DNA from: Streptomyces rhizoryzae
Lineage (GTDB): Bacteria; Actinomycetota; Actinomycetes; Streptomycetales; Streptomycetaceae
Direction: 5' to 3'
Length of the DNA: 64,000 nucleotides
Assembly: GCF_023155275.1 (NCBI RefSeq)
Contig: NZ_JALMUV010000025.1
Coordinates: 1-64,000, forward strand
The translations under genes were made by a program, and so were the position numbers. Positions within the stretch are counted from its first letter, which is position 1. Each line of letters opens with the position of its first letter. The notes beneath the pieces were generated by a model. It had not been told where the DNA came from, did not search any database, and was given only the letters and a program-made list of their open reading frames with translations. Positions 7,686-15,036 of the stretch are shown in pieces.

Positions 7686-9926
7686 ATGGGCGTTGACGGG
7701 CGGGACGAGCGCGGCGGCGAAGGCGCGGGAACACCGTCCGGTCAGGTCCCGGGGCAGGGCGGGCCGCGGGGATCGGCAGCACCGGCGGACGGCGCGGAGA
7801 GCGCCGGGCCCAGCGTGCCGGCGCAGCGCAGGCGCACCCGGCAGCCGGCGGACGGGCGAGAGCCGGTGGACGGGCGGCAACTGGCGGACGGGCGGCAGTC
7901 GGCGGACGTGTCCGCCGGGCCGGTGGACGGCGGGCCATCGGCCAGCGGGCCGGGGGACGGCGGCGCCGCGGGTCCGGACACCGTTCCGCCGCCGTCCGAC
8001 GCCCAGTTGGTGGCCGCCCTGCGGGCCGGGGACGACACCGCCTACGAGGAGCTGTACCGCCGGCACGCGGAGGCGGTCCGCCGGTACGCGCGCAGCTGCT
8101 GCCGGGATGCCCACACCGCCGAGGACCTCACCGGGGAGGTGTTCGCCCGCACGCTCCAGGCGGTGCGCGGCGGGGCGGGCCCGGACGCCGCGGTGCGGGC
8201 CTACCTCCTGACGACCGTCCGGCGGGTCGCCGCGAACTGGGCCAAGAGCTCCCGGCGCGAGCAACTGGTCGAGGACTTCGCGGTGTTCGCGGTGTCGTCG
8301 GCCGGTGCGTCCCTGGACGACGACACCCTGGACCTCGGCGCGGACGTCCGGGCGATGCACGAGGCCGAGCAGACGATGGCGGTGCGGGCGTTCCGCAGCC
8401 TGCCCGAGCGCTACCAGACGGTGCTGTGGCACACCACCATCGAGGACGAGTCGCCGAGCGAGGTCGCGCCGCTGCTCGGGCTGACGGCCAACGCCACCGC
8501 GGTCCTGGCCCACCGCGCCCGGGAAGGGCTCAAGCAGGCGTATCTCCAGGCGCATGTGAGCCGGTCGCTGACCTCGGGAGGCGACTGCGCCCGCTATGCC
8601 GACCGGCTCGGCGCGTACGCGCGGGGCGGGCTGCGGGTGCGGGCCGAGCGGGGGCTGCGCAAGCACCTCGACGAGTGCGCCCGGTGCCGCGGGGCGGCGC
8701 TGGAGGTCGCGGACCTCAACCAGCGGATCGGGGCGGTGCTGCCGATCGCGGTCATCGGCTGGTTCGCGGCCGGGTACGCCCTCAAGGGCGCCGCCGCCGT
8801 CGCGGGAGTCGCCGGTGCCGGGGCGGCGGCGGGTGCCGGAGTGGCCGCTGCGGCTACGGGGTCGGGTGCGGCGACCGGGGCCGCCGGTGGCGCGGCTGGT
8901 GGCGGGGCTGCTGGTGCGGCCGGGGCCGGCGGGGCTGGTGGCGTGGCTGGGGCTGGTGGGGCTGGTGGGGCTGCTGGTGCCGGGGCGGCGGGTGCGGGAG
9001 CTGGTGGCGCGGGGGCCGGTGGGGTGGCTGGTTCTGGTGCGGTGGGGGCCGGAGCCGGGGCCGGTGCGGGAGGGGCGAGTGGGGCCGGCGGGGCCGGTGG
9101 TGGGGCGGCTGTGGGTGAAGGGCTGGCCGCGCCGGTGAAGATCGGCGTCGGTGCCGGTCTGGTGGTGGCGGCGGGCGCCGCGCTGGCGTTCGCGCTGGCC
9201 GGGTCCCCGCAGCCGGACCCGCACCCCCAGGCCCACCCGGCCCCACCGGCGTCGTCCGCCTCCCGGGTGCCCTCCCCCGCGCCGCCGGACACCCCGCGCC
9301 CCCCGGCGGGCGCACCGGCCCCGGAGCCGCACCCCACCCCCACGCCGTCCCCCGCCCCGGCGCCGCCGAAGCCCACGCCTGCTCCTCCCCCGGCGCCCAC
9401 GCCCACGCCGTCGTCGCCGCACCCGACGCCGACGCCGACCCCCACACCCCCGCCGGCTCCGGCGCCCACGCCCACTCCTCCGGCTCCGCCGCCGACGGCG
9501 TATCACGTGAGCGCGCTGCGCTATGACTTCGCGGGGGACGGCACCGCACCGGAGGTGCGGGCCTTCGACAGCAGCTGGCTGTGGAAGCGGAACCACCCGC
9601 GCATCGGCGGCGCGGCGTACGACCACGGGGTGAGCGTGCACGCGTCGTCCTCGGTGATCATCGACCTCAACCGGCAGTGCACCGCGTACGACGCGGCGGC
9701 CGGCGTGGACGACCTCAGCCTGGGGCTGGGCGCGCTGCGCTTCTCGGTGTACGCGGACGGTTCCCGGCTGTGGCGGTCGGGCGTGGTGCGCGGCGGGGAC
9801 CCGGCGGTGCCGGTGCACGTCCCGCTGACCGGCCGGAAGACGCTCCGCCTGGTCGTCGAGCCGGAGAGCGCGGAGGATCTGGTCGCGCTCGGGGATTGGG
9901 CGAGGTCGCAGATCAGCTGCCGGTAG
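7686..9926 (+). CDS. ECF-sigma-like / zinc-finger / NPCBM-domain membrane fusion protein
   Basis: The 746-residue product begins with about 95 low-complexity residues, then an ECF sigma region 2 (about 100-160: DTAYEELYRRHAEAVRRYAR, then AEDLTGEVFARTL) and region 4 (about 215-285: RSLPERYQTVLWHT, then SEVAPLLGL). An anti-sigma-type zinc finger with HxxxCxxC (HLDECARC) sits near 325-335. A hydrophobic stretch near 350-375, a long Gly/Ala tract, a second hydrophobic stretch near 490-510, a Pro/Thr/Ser-rich linker and a C-terminal NPCBM carbohydrate-binding-like domain (about 610-746, GGAAYDHGVSVHASS) follow. It may sense a wall or sugar ligand and act on transcription; this is inference. ATG 7686 is chosen over GTG 7659; neither has a strong ribosome-binding site. 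Confidence 0.8.
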   Translation: MGVDGRDERGGEGAGTPSGQVPGQGGPRGSAAPADGAESAGPSVPAQRRRTRQPADGREPVDGRQLADGRQSADVSAGPVDGGPSASGPGDGGAAGPDTVPPPSDAQLVAALRAGDDTAYEELYRRHAEAVRRYARSCCRDAHTAEDLTGEVFARTLQAVRGGAGPDAAVRAYLLTTVRRVAANWAKSSRREQLVEDFAVFAVSSAGASLDDDTLDLGADVRAMHEAEQTMAVRAFRSLPERYQTVLWHTTIEDESPSEVAPLLGLTANATAVLAHRAREGLKQAYLQAHVSRSLTSGGDCARYADRLGAYARGGLRVRAERGLRKHLDECARCRGAALEVADLNQRIGAVLPIAVIGWFAAGYALKGAAAVAGVAGAGAAAGAGVAAAATGSGAATGAAGGAAGGGAAGAAGAGGAGGVAGAGGAGGAAGAGAAGAGAGGAGAGGVAGSGAVGAGAGAGAGGASGAGGAGGGAAVGEGLAAPVKIGVGAGLVVAAGAALAFALAGSPQPDPHPQAHPAPPASSASRVPSPAPPDTPRPPAGAPAPEPHPTPTPSPAPAPPKPTPAPPPAPTPTPSSPHPTPTPTPTPPPAPAPTPTPPAPPPTAYHVSALRYDFAGDGTAPEVRAFDSSWLWKRNHPRIGGAAYDHGVSVHASSSVIIDLNRQCTAYDAAAGVDDLSLGLGALRFSVYADGSRLWRSGVVRGGDPAVPVHVPLTGRKTLRLVVEPESAEDLVALGDWARSQISCR

Positions 9927-10024
9927 GTCGTGGTTTCAGCCGCAGTGGGGCGGAGATCGGCTGCGGTAGGTCGTGGTTCAGCCGAAGTCGTGTTGTGCTG
10001 CCTCTTGCCTCGTCTTGCCGCTGG

Positions 10025-10088
10025 CCTCCCCGGCGGTCTCCCCGGCGGTCTCCCCGGCGGTCTCCCCGGTGGCCTCCCCGTCGGCCTC
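10025..10088. repeat. 12-bp tandem repeat GGCGGTCTCCCC
   Basis: Three perfect copies of GGCGGTCTCCCC are flanked by two degenerate ones (GGTGGCCTCCCC, GTCGGCCTCC). The period is a multiple of three and reads TAGE repeats on the minus strand, but no start codon leads into that frame. Confidence 0.8.
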
Positions 10089-10137
10089 CGGCCTGCCTCC
10101 GCATCGGGCCTTGCCGGCTCTGCCAGGTGCCTTGCCT

Positions 10138-10251
10138 GTCGATGGCTCGTGGGCCTTGCCTGTCGCCGGCTCGTGGGTTGTCGCCGGCTCGTGGGTTGTC
10201 GATGCTCGCGATTTGTCGATGGCTCGTGGGTTGGCTCTGCTCTGTTTTGCC
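10138..10251. repeat. 18-bp tandem repeat GTCGCCGGCTCGTGGGTT
   Basis: Four to five imperfect copies of an 18-bp unit, alternating GTCGATGGCTCGTGGG and GTCGCCGGCTCGTGGG. It lies in the convergent gap after the sigma/NPCBM gene; no coding role is evident. Confidence 0.75.
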
Positions 10252-10329
10252 TTGGTGGGGCCTCCTGCCTGCTGCCTGCTTCCTTTTGGGGCAACGATTA
10301 CGGAGAGTGATTGGTTCCCGGGGTTCGGG

Positions 10330-12411
10330 TTAGGGGAGGGGGAGGCGGGAGCGGGGGGTGAGGCCGGTGGGGAGGGCGCGTTGGCGGGAGGGTTCGGTGC
10401 CGGTCCAGCAGGAGCCGCGGCGGGCCAGGAGGCGGCGCAGCCACAGTTCCGCGGAGACGAGTTCGGCGAGTCCGTCCAGGGGCAGGGGGGCACCTTCGGT
10501 GGCGGCGTGCAGGGCCTTGCGGACGACGCGGGCCTCGATGAGGCCGGCGTCGGCGAGCAGCGGGGCGTCGAAGAGCTGGTGGAGGAGACCGGCGGCGGCG
10601 CGCAGGCCGGCGCGGGCCGCCGCGGTGTGCGGGAGGTGGGAGGCGGCGCCCCAGCCCGGGGGCAGGTCCCGTACGCCGGCGCCGGCCAGTACGGAGCGCA
10701 GGACGGCGGCGCGGGCGCCCGGCTGGACGCGGAGGGTGTCCGGGAGGGCGCGGCAGGCGAGGACCACCTGGTTGTCCAGGAAGGGGGCGTGCAGCCGCTG
10801 GCTGCGGACCTCGGCGGCCTGCTCGAAGACGCGGTGGTCGGCGGCCTGGCGGGCGAGGGCGGCGCGGGCGCGCCGTTCGCCGGGGCGGCCGGCACCGGGT
10901 GAGCGGTGCGCCGCGTCGCCGAGGCGAACCGATACTTCGGCGAGCGCCTCGCCCGTGAGCCAGCGGGCGGCGGGCCCGGGGCGGCACCAGGTGAGCGCGG
11001 CCAGGGACGCGTCCACCGCGCCGCCCGCCACCGGCTCGTCGGCGAACTGCCGTTCCCGCAGGCGCCGGGCGGCCTCGGCGATCCCGGTGGCGTAGGGGGT
11101 GCGGGCGAGCTTGCGGGCGGCGCGGTAGACGGTGAACGGGACGAGGACGGAGTGGGCGGACGGGCCGTCGGCCCGGGCGAGTGCGGTGACCGGCCGCAGC
11201 AGGTGGCGCCGGCGGCGGTCCAGGAGGAGGTCGGCGAGGCGGGCCGGATGGGCGTCGAGGGCCTGGCGCGCGCCGTTGCCGACGAAGTGGTCGGCGCCGC
11301 CGGACAGCAGCCGTCTGCGGTGCCGGGCGGCGAGGGTGAGCGCGGGGCCGGGTTCGTCGGTGAGCGGGAGGGCGTCGAGGCCGGTGTACGGGAGGGCTTC
11401 CGCGCCGGCGGCGACGACGACGTGGTGCAGCCGGGGGTCGTCGGCGATGCCGCGGGCGCGCTCCAGTTCTTCCTCGTGCTCGGGGTGGCCGCCGTGGGTG
11501 GCGCGGTCGTTGAAGGTGACGGCGAGGAGGCGTTCGCCGTGGCCGTTGAGCCGGCCGGGCTGTCCGGGGAGGCCGGCGGCCAGGAGGGCGAGCGTTCCGG
11601 AGGCGCTGCCTCCGGAGAGGTCGGCGCCGATGCCGGGGGCGGGGCCGCCGCGGGCCGCGCGGCGTTCGGCGGGGCCCATGCCGGGGACGGGTCCGGGGTC
11701 GAGGCGTTCGGGCCCGTCGGGGTCGGGGGCGAAGCGGGGGGCCGCCAGGCGGGCCCGGACGGCTTCCACGAGGGCTTCCCGGACGCCGTCGACGGCTTCG
11801 TCCGGGGCGAGTTGGGGGGCGGCGACGGCCAGGGATGCGGCCTGCTCGTAGGAGGCGGTCTCGGTGGTGCCGTTGCGCAGGACGAGGGCGTGGCCGGGCG
11901 GGATCCGGTGGACGCCGTCGTAGGGGGTGCCGGTGCCGAGCGCCTCGGGGGCGTCGGGGCAGGCGAGGAGCGCGGCGAGGTGGCCGACGTCGAGGCCGGC
12001 CTCGACGAGGTCGGCGAGCGGCAGGGCGGCGGTGGCGTACGCGGTGCCGTCGGCCCAGCGGGTGTGGAAGACGGGGCGGGCGCCGGCGAGGTCTCCGGTG
12101 ACGGTGACGCGGCGCCCCACCCGGGCGACCGCGGTGTAGCTGCCCGGCCAGGCGGTGAGGTGGCGCAGGGCGCCGCCGCGGGCGGCGTACAGGCCGACCC
12201 GGAGCTGGTCGTCGGTGGCGCCGCAGACGCCGAGGACGGCGAGCCGGGTCTCCGGGTCGGCCTGGACGACGCGTACCTCGTGGGGGCGCCAGTCGCCGAC
12301 CGCCCAGAGGGGGTCGGGGCCGTCCCAGAGGAGTTGGGCGCCGACGGGGTGGAGGGGGTGGCTCTGCCTGCCGGTGGCCGCGGGACTGCTCCACCCCACC
12401 AACCAGCGCAT
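10330..12411 (-). CDS. Asparagine-synthase-like ATP-pyrophosphatase with degenerate motifs
   Basis: The 693-residue protein has the layout of AsnB and of lasso-peptide or beta-lactam synthetase-type cyclases: an N-terminal Ntn-hydrolase-like domain (about 1-200) and a C-terminal ATP-PPase domain (about 240-670). The start MRWLVGW lacks the catalytic Cys2 of glutaminase domains, and the PP-loop reads LSGGSASG where SGGxDS is expected, so the usual aspartate is absent. GGTGGAGG lies six to seven bases before ATG 12411. No lasso precursor or B-type protease gene is beside it. It is divergent from the NsdA-like regulator. It may form an amide on an unknown substrate or have lost catalysis. Confidence 0.75.
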   Translation of the reverse strand: MRWLVGWSSPAATGRQSHPLHPVGAQLLWDGPDPLWAVGDWRPHEVRVVQADPETRLAVLGVCGATDDQLRVGLYAARGGALRHLTAWPGSYTAVARVGRRVTVTGDLAGARPVFHTRWADGTAYATAALPLADLVEAGLDVGHLAALLACPDAPEALGTGTPYDGVHRIPPGHALVLRNGTTETASYEQAASLAVAAPQLAPDEAVDGVREALVEAVRARLAAPRFAPDPDGPERLDPGPVPGMGPAERRAARGGPAPGIGADLSGGSASGTLALLAAGLPGQPGRLNGHGERLLAVTFNDRATHGGHPEHEEELERARGIADDPRLHHVVVAAGAEALPYTGLDALPLTDEPGPALTLAARHRRRLLSGGADHFVGNGARQALDAHPARLADLLLDRRRRHLLRPVTALARADGPSAHSVLVPFTVYRAARKLARTPYATGIAEAARRLRERQFADEPVAGGAVDASLAALTWCRPGPAARWLTGEALAEVSVRLGDAAHRSPGAGRPGERRARAALARQAADHRVFEQAAEVRSQRLHAPFLDNQVVLACRALPDTLRVQPGARAAVLRSVLAGAGVRDLPPGWGAASHLPHTAAARAGLRAAAGLLHQLFDAPLLADAGLIEARVVRKALHAATEGAPLPLDGLAELVSAELWLRRLLARRGSCWTGTEPSRQRALPTGLTPRSRLPLP

Positions 12412-13104
12412 CCGCCGCCTCCACCCGTTTCCCCGTCCGCCCGGTGGCCGGCGGCCGTCCGGTGCAGCGGTTTCCCCAGCTGCCGTGCGGACCATGCTGC
12501 CACGGCGGTGGGGGGCGGGAGGTGGACGAGGGGGCGGGGATACGGGTGAGGCGAAGGGCCGAGGGACGGCGACGGGAGGCGGGGGCGGGGTGCGGTGCTC
12601 CCGTGGGGTGGCGGCCCCGGGCGGCCCCCCGTGTGGCCCCCGGGGCCGGCGGCGGCGCGAAAGCATCACCCGTCGCTTTTCGGCCAAAGTCCGGGCGCGA
12701 TAGTGGAGTTGACGCCCGGACGACCGTGCCGGACGGGGCCGCATGGCGCGCGGCGGCCGGACGGCACCCCGCCCCGCGACGGTCCGGGAAGCGGGCTGCG
12801 CCTCCCGGACCGGACCGCCACCCGCGGGGAATGAGGTGGCGGTGTCCCCCAGCCCACTGGATCCAGTGCAGCGGGCCGACCCACGCAGAACTCATCGAAG
12901 CGCGGCCCCCGTTGGGCAGCCAGCGCGCACGAACGGGCGCATGGGCACACGTACCCGGAGCACATGCCAATTCCCGCACCCCCGTTTGAACACGAATCTC
13001 GCCATCCAAGACACCGGCCCTTAACGGTCGGGATCCGGCGAACTACTCTGGGTGGACGCCTGCCCCGGGGTACGGGGCGGCTGTCGCTGTGTCGAGGGGT
13101 GCGC
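12412..13104. other. Divergent intergenic region with a large inverted repeat
   Basis: No gene recognised in this nearly 700-bp gap between the asparagine-synthase-like gene and the NsdA-like gene. It contains a perfect 9-bp inverted repeat at 12689-12721 enclosing GATAGT and TTGACG, and a less GC-rich stretch at 12960-13040 in which TACTCT could be a -10 element for the plus-strand regulator. I searched it for a lasso-type precursor and found none with a leader and core pattern. Confidence 0.5.
12689..12721. promoter_or_regulatory. Inverted repeat GTCCGGGCG...CGCCCGGAC
   Basis: A perfect 9-bp palindrome with a 15-base spacer that itself contains TTGACG and GATAGT. In a divergent intergenic region it may be an operator overlapping a promoter, or a hairpin in the 5' leader of the minus-strand gene. 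Confidence 0.4.
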
Positions 13105-14553
13105 ATGTCCAGCAATACACGCGGGCCGAACGAAAAGCTCGGCACCGTTCTCGCCCTCGCGGGGATCAGCAACGCCGGCCTGGCGCGCCGGGTCAACGAC
13201 CTCGGTGCGCAACGCGGCCTGACGCTTCGCTACGACAAGACGTCGGTGGCCCGCTGGGTCTCCAAGGGCATGGTGCCGCAGGGCGCCGCGCCCCACCTGA
13301 TCGCGTCCGCGATCGGCAGCAAACTGGGGCGCCCGGTGCCGCTGCACGAGATCGGGCTGGCGGATGCCGATCCGGCGCCCGAGGTGGGGCTGGCGTTTCC
13401 CCGGGACGTGGGCGCGGCGGTGCGCTCGGCGACCGAGTTGTACCGTCTCGATCTCGCCGGACGGCGGGGCAGCGGCGGCGGCATCTGGCAGAGTCTGGCC
13501 GGTTCCTTCGCCGTCAGCGCGTACGCGACGCCCGCGTCGCGGTGGCTGATATCGCCGGCGGACAGTTCGGTGGCGCGGGAGGCGGCCGAGGCGCGGGACA
13601 AGGACGCCGCGGCCGCCGGTGACGGCGGGACCCCCCAGCACGTCGGCCACAGTGACGTCACCAAGTTGCGGGAGGCGGCCGAGGACGCCCGGCGGTGGGA
13701 CTCCAAGTACGGGGGCGGGGACTGGCGTTCGTCCATGGTGCCGGAGTGCCTCCGGGTGGACGCGGCGCCGCTGCTGCTCGCCTCGTACAGCGACGAGGTG
13801 GGCCGCGCGCTCTTCGGGGCAACGTCCGAACTCACCCGGCTCGCCGGGTGGATGGCCTTCGACACGGGCCAGCAGGAGGCGGCGCAGCGGTACTACATCC
13901 AGGCGCTGCGACTGGCCCGCGCGGCCGCGGACGTCCCGCTGGGCGGGTATGTGCTGGCGTCGATGTCCCTCCAGGCGACGTACCGCGGGTTCGCCGACGA
14001 GGGGGTCGATCTGGCGCAGGCGGCCCTGGAGCGGAACCGCGGGCTGGCGACCGCCCGGACCATGAGCTTCTTCCGGCTGGTGGAGGCGCGGGCGCAGGCC
14101 AAGGCCGGGGAGGCGCGGGCCTGCGAGGTGGCGCTGAAGGCGTCCGAGGGCTGGCTGGAGCGGTCCCGCAGCGGTGATCCGGATCCGTCCTGGCTGGACT
14201 TCTACTCGTACGAGCGGTTCGCGGCGGACGCGGCGGAGTGCTATCGGGACCTGCGGCTGCCCCGTCAGGTGCGGCGCTTCACCGAGCAGGCGCTGTCGCG
14301 GCCGACGGAGGAGTTCGTCCGCTCGCACGGGCTGCGCCTCGTCGTGTCCGCGGTCGCCGAACTGGAGTCCGGCAATCTGGACGCGGCCTGCGCGGCGGGC
14401 GCCCGTGCGGTGGAGGTGGCGGGGCGCATCTCCTCGGCCCGTACGACGGAGTACGTCCGCGATCTGCTGCACCGCCTGGAGCCGTACGGGAACGAGCCTC
14501 GGGTCGTCGAACTCCGCGAGCGGGCCCGGCCGTTGCTGGCAGCGCCGGCGTAG
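13105..14553 (+). CDS. NsdA-like TPR regulator (sporulation-associated protein family)
   Basis: The 482-residue protein starts with an Xre-like DNA-binding region (about 5-75: NEKLGTVLALAGISNAGLARRVND, with DKTSVARWVSKG) followed by a long helical region with TPR-like repeats (about 230-470: EAAQRYYIQALRLARAA, ARACEVALKASEGWLERS, NLDAACAAGARAVEVAG). This is the architecture of NsdA/NsdB-type proteins that restrain differentiation and antibiotic production in Streptomyces, and of the S. coelicolor 'sporulation associated protein' I recall at this locus. ATG 13105 has GAGGGG five bases upstream; GTG 13099 is an alternative. It lies divergent from the asparagine-synthase-like gene. Family assignment is good; the phenotype is inferred. 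Confidence 0.8.
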   Translation: MSSNTRGPNEKLGTVLALAGISNAGLARRVNDLGAQRGLTLRYDKTSVARWVSKGMVPQGAAPHLIASAIGSKLGRPVPLHEIGLADADPAPEVGLAFPRDVGAAVRSATELYRLDLAGRRGSGGGIWQSLAGSFAVSAYATPASRWLISPADSSVAREAAEARDKDAAAAGDGGTPQHVGHSDVTKLREAAEDARRWDSKYGGGDWRSSMVPECLRVDAAPLLLASYSDEVGRALFGATSELTRLAGWMAFDTGQQEAAQRYYIQALRLARAAADVPLGGYVLASMSLQATYRGFADEGVDLAQAALERNRGLATARTMSFFRLVEARAQAKAGEARACEVALKASEGWLERSRSGDPDPSWLDFYSYERFAADAAECYRDLRLPRQVRRFTEQALSRPTEEFVRSHGLRLVVSAVAELESGNLDAACAAGARAVEVAGRISSARTTEYVRDLLHRLEPYGNEPRVVELRERARPLLAAPA

Positions 14554-14724
14554 GGGCGTACGGGGCGAGGGTGGCGCAGGGGGCGTAGGGGCGTAGGGGC
14601 GTACTGGCAGGGGTGGGCACCGGGCGGCCCGGGGCCGGGGTGCAGGGGCCGGTGCGTGGCTGGGGTGGCGGTTCGGGGTGGCGGTTCAGGGTGGCGCTGG
14701 GGTGGCTCGGGGTGGTCCAGGAGG

Positions 14725-14754
14725 GGTCAGGCCGGGTCAGGCCGGGTCAGGCCG
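14725..14754. repeat. 10-bp tandem repeat GGTCAGGCCG x3
   Basis: Three perfect consecutive copies of the decamer in a non-coding gap. Part of a cluster of unrelated minisatellites between 14554 and 14835. Confidence 0.85.
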
Positions 14755-14791
14755 GTGCGACAGGTCAGGACGGACCGAAGCGCATCGCGTC

Positions 14792-14831
14792 GGGTCGGCG
14801 TGGGCCGGAGCGGGTCGGCGTGGGCCGGAGC
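14792..14831. repeat. 20-bp perfect tandem duplication
   Basis: Two perfect head-to-tail copies of a 20-bp unit (14792-14811 and 14812-14831), beginning GGGTCGGCGTGGGCC. Not coding. Confidence 0.85.
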
Positions 14832-15036
14832 GGGGTGGGGTCGGTCGCGGTGCCTGGGGAGCGGCGGGTTGGGGACCGGCGGGTTTCGGGTGGCTTTCGG
14901 CGGCTTCGGGCGGGGGCGCTGACGGAGGTCACAGCGGAATGTCAGTGCCGCGCGTCATGATGGACTACGTCGTCGGCGATGACGCGCGGGCCCGCGGTGA
15001 CGGGCGGGCCGGCGGTCATGCGGTTGGGGAGGTGCA

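Larger units (their letters stand above)
9927..10329. other. Intergenic minisatellite region
   Basis: No credible gene on either strand. It carries a direct repeat of about 25 bp around TAGGTCGTGGTT (near 9925-9945 and 9966-9982), a 12-bp array (10025-10088) and an 18-bp array (10138-10251). The plus-strand sigma/NPCBM gene and the minus-strand asparagine-synthase-like gene both end at its borders, so it is a convergent 3' region. Confidence 0.6.
14554..15036. other. Intergenic region with several short tandem repeats
   Basis: No gene. It holds at least three arrays: GTAGGGGC-type octamers (about 14584-14604), three copies of GGTCAGGCCG (14725-14754) and two perfect copies of a 20-bp unit beginning GGGTCGGCGTGG (14792-14831). 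The ribosome-binding site GGGGAGG of the following oxidase gene lies at its right end. Confidence 0.7.

Noticed and set aside
7175..7696. 173-codon plus-strand frame before the sigma-like gene
   Set aside because: It runs through the tandem repeats, has no recognisable start signal and no conserved features.
9978..12503. 841-codon minus-strand frame ending in THEPAT and TGETAGE repeats
   Set aside because: It overlaps the asparagine-synthase-like gene in another frame, and no start codon leads into the repeat tail separately; the repeats are non-coding minisatellites.
10906..12549. 547-codon plus-strand frame
   Set aside because: Gly/Ala/Arg-rich antisense shadow of the asparagine-synthase-like gene, without a ribosome-binding site or domain.
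12412..13104. Possible lasso-peptide precursor next to the AsnB-like enzyme (frame with MSSAWVGPLHWIQW)
   Set aside because: No leader with the YxxPxL and Thr(-2) pattern, no RRE or protease gene nearby, and no ribosome-binding site; not enough for a lasso cluster.
13021..14472. 483-codon minus-strand frame opposite the NsdA-like gene
   Set aside because: Antisense shadow; the plus-strand protein has a clear domain structure and ribosome-binding site.
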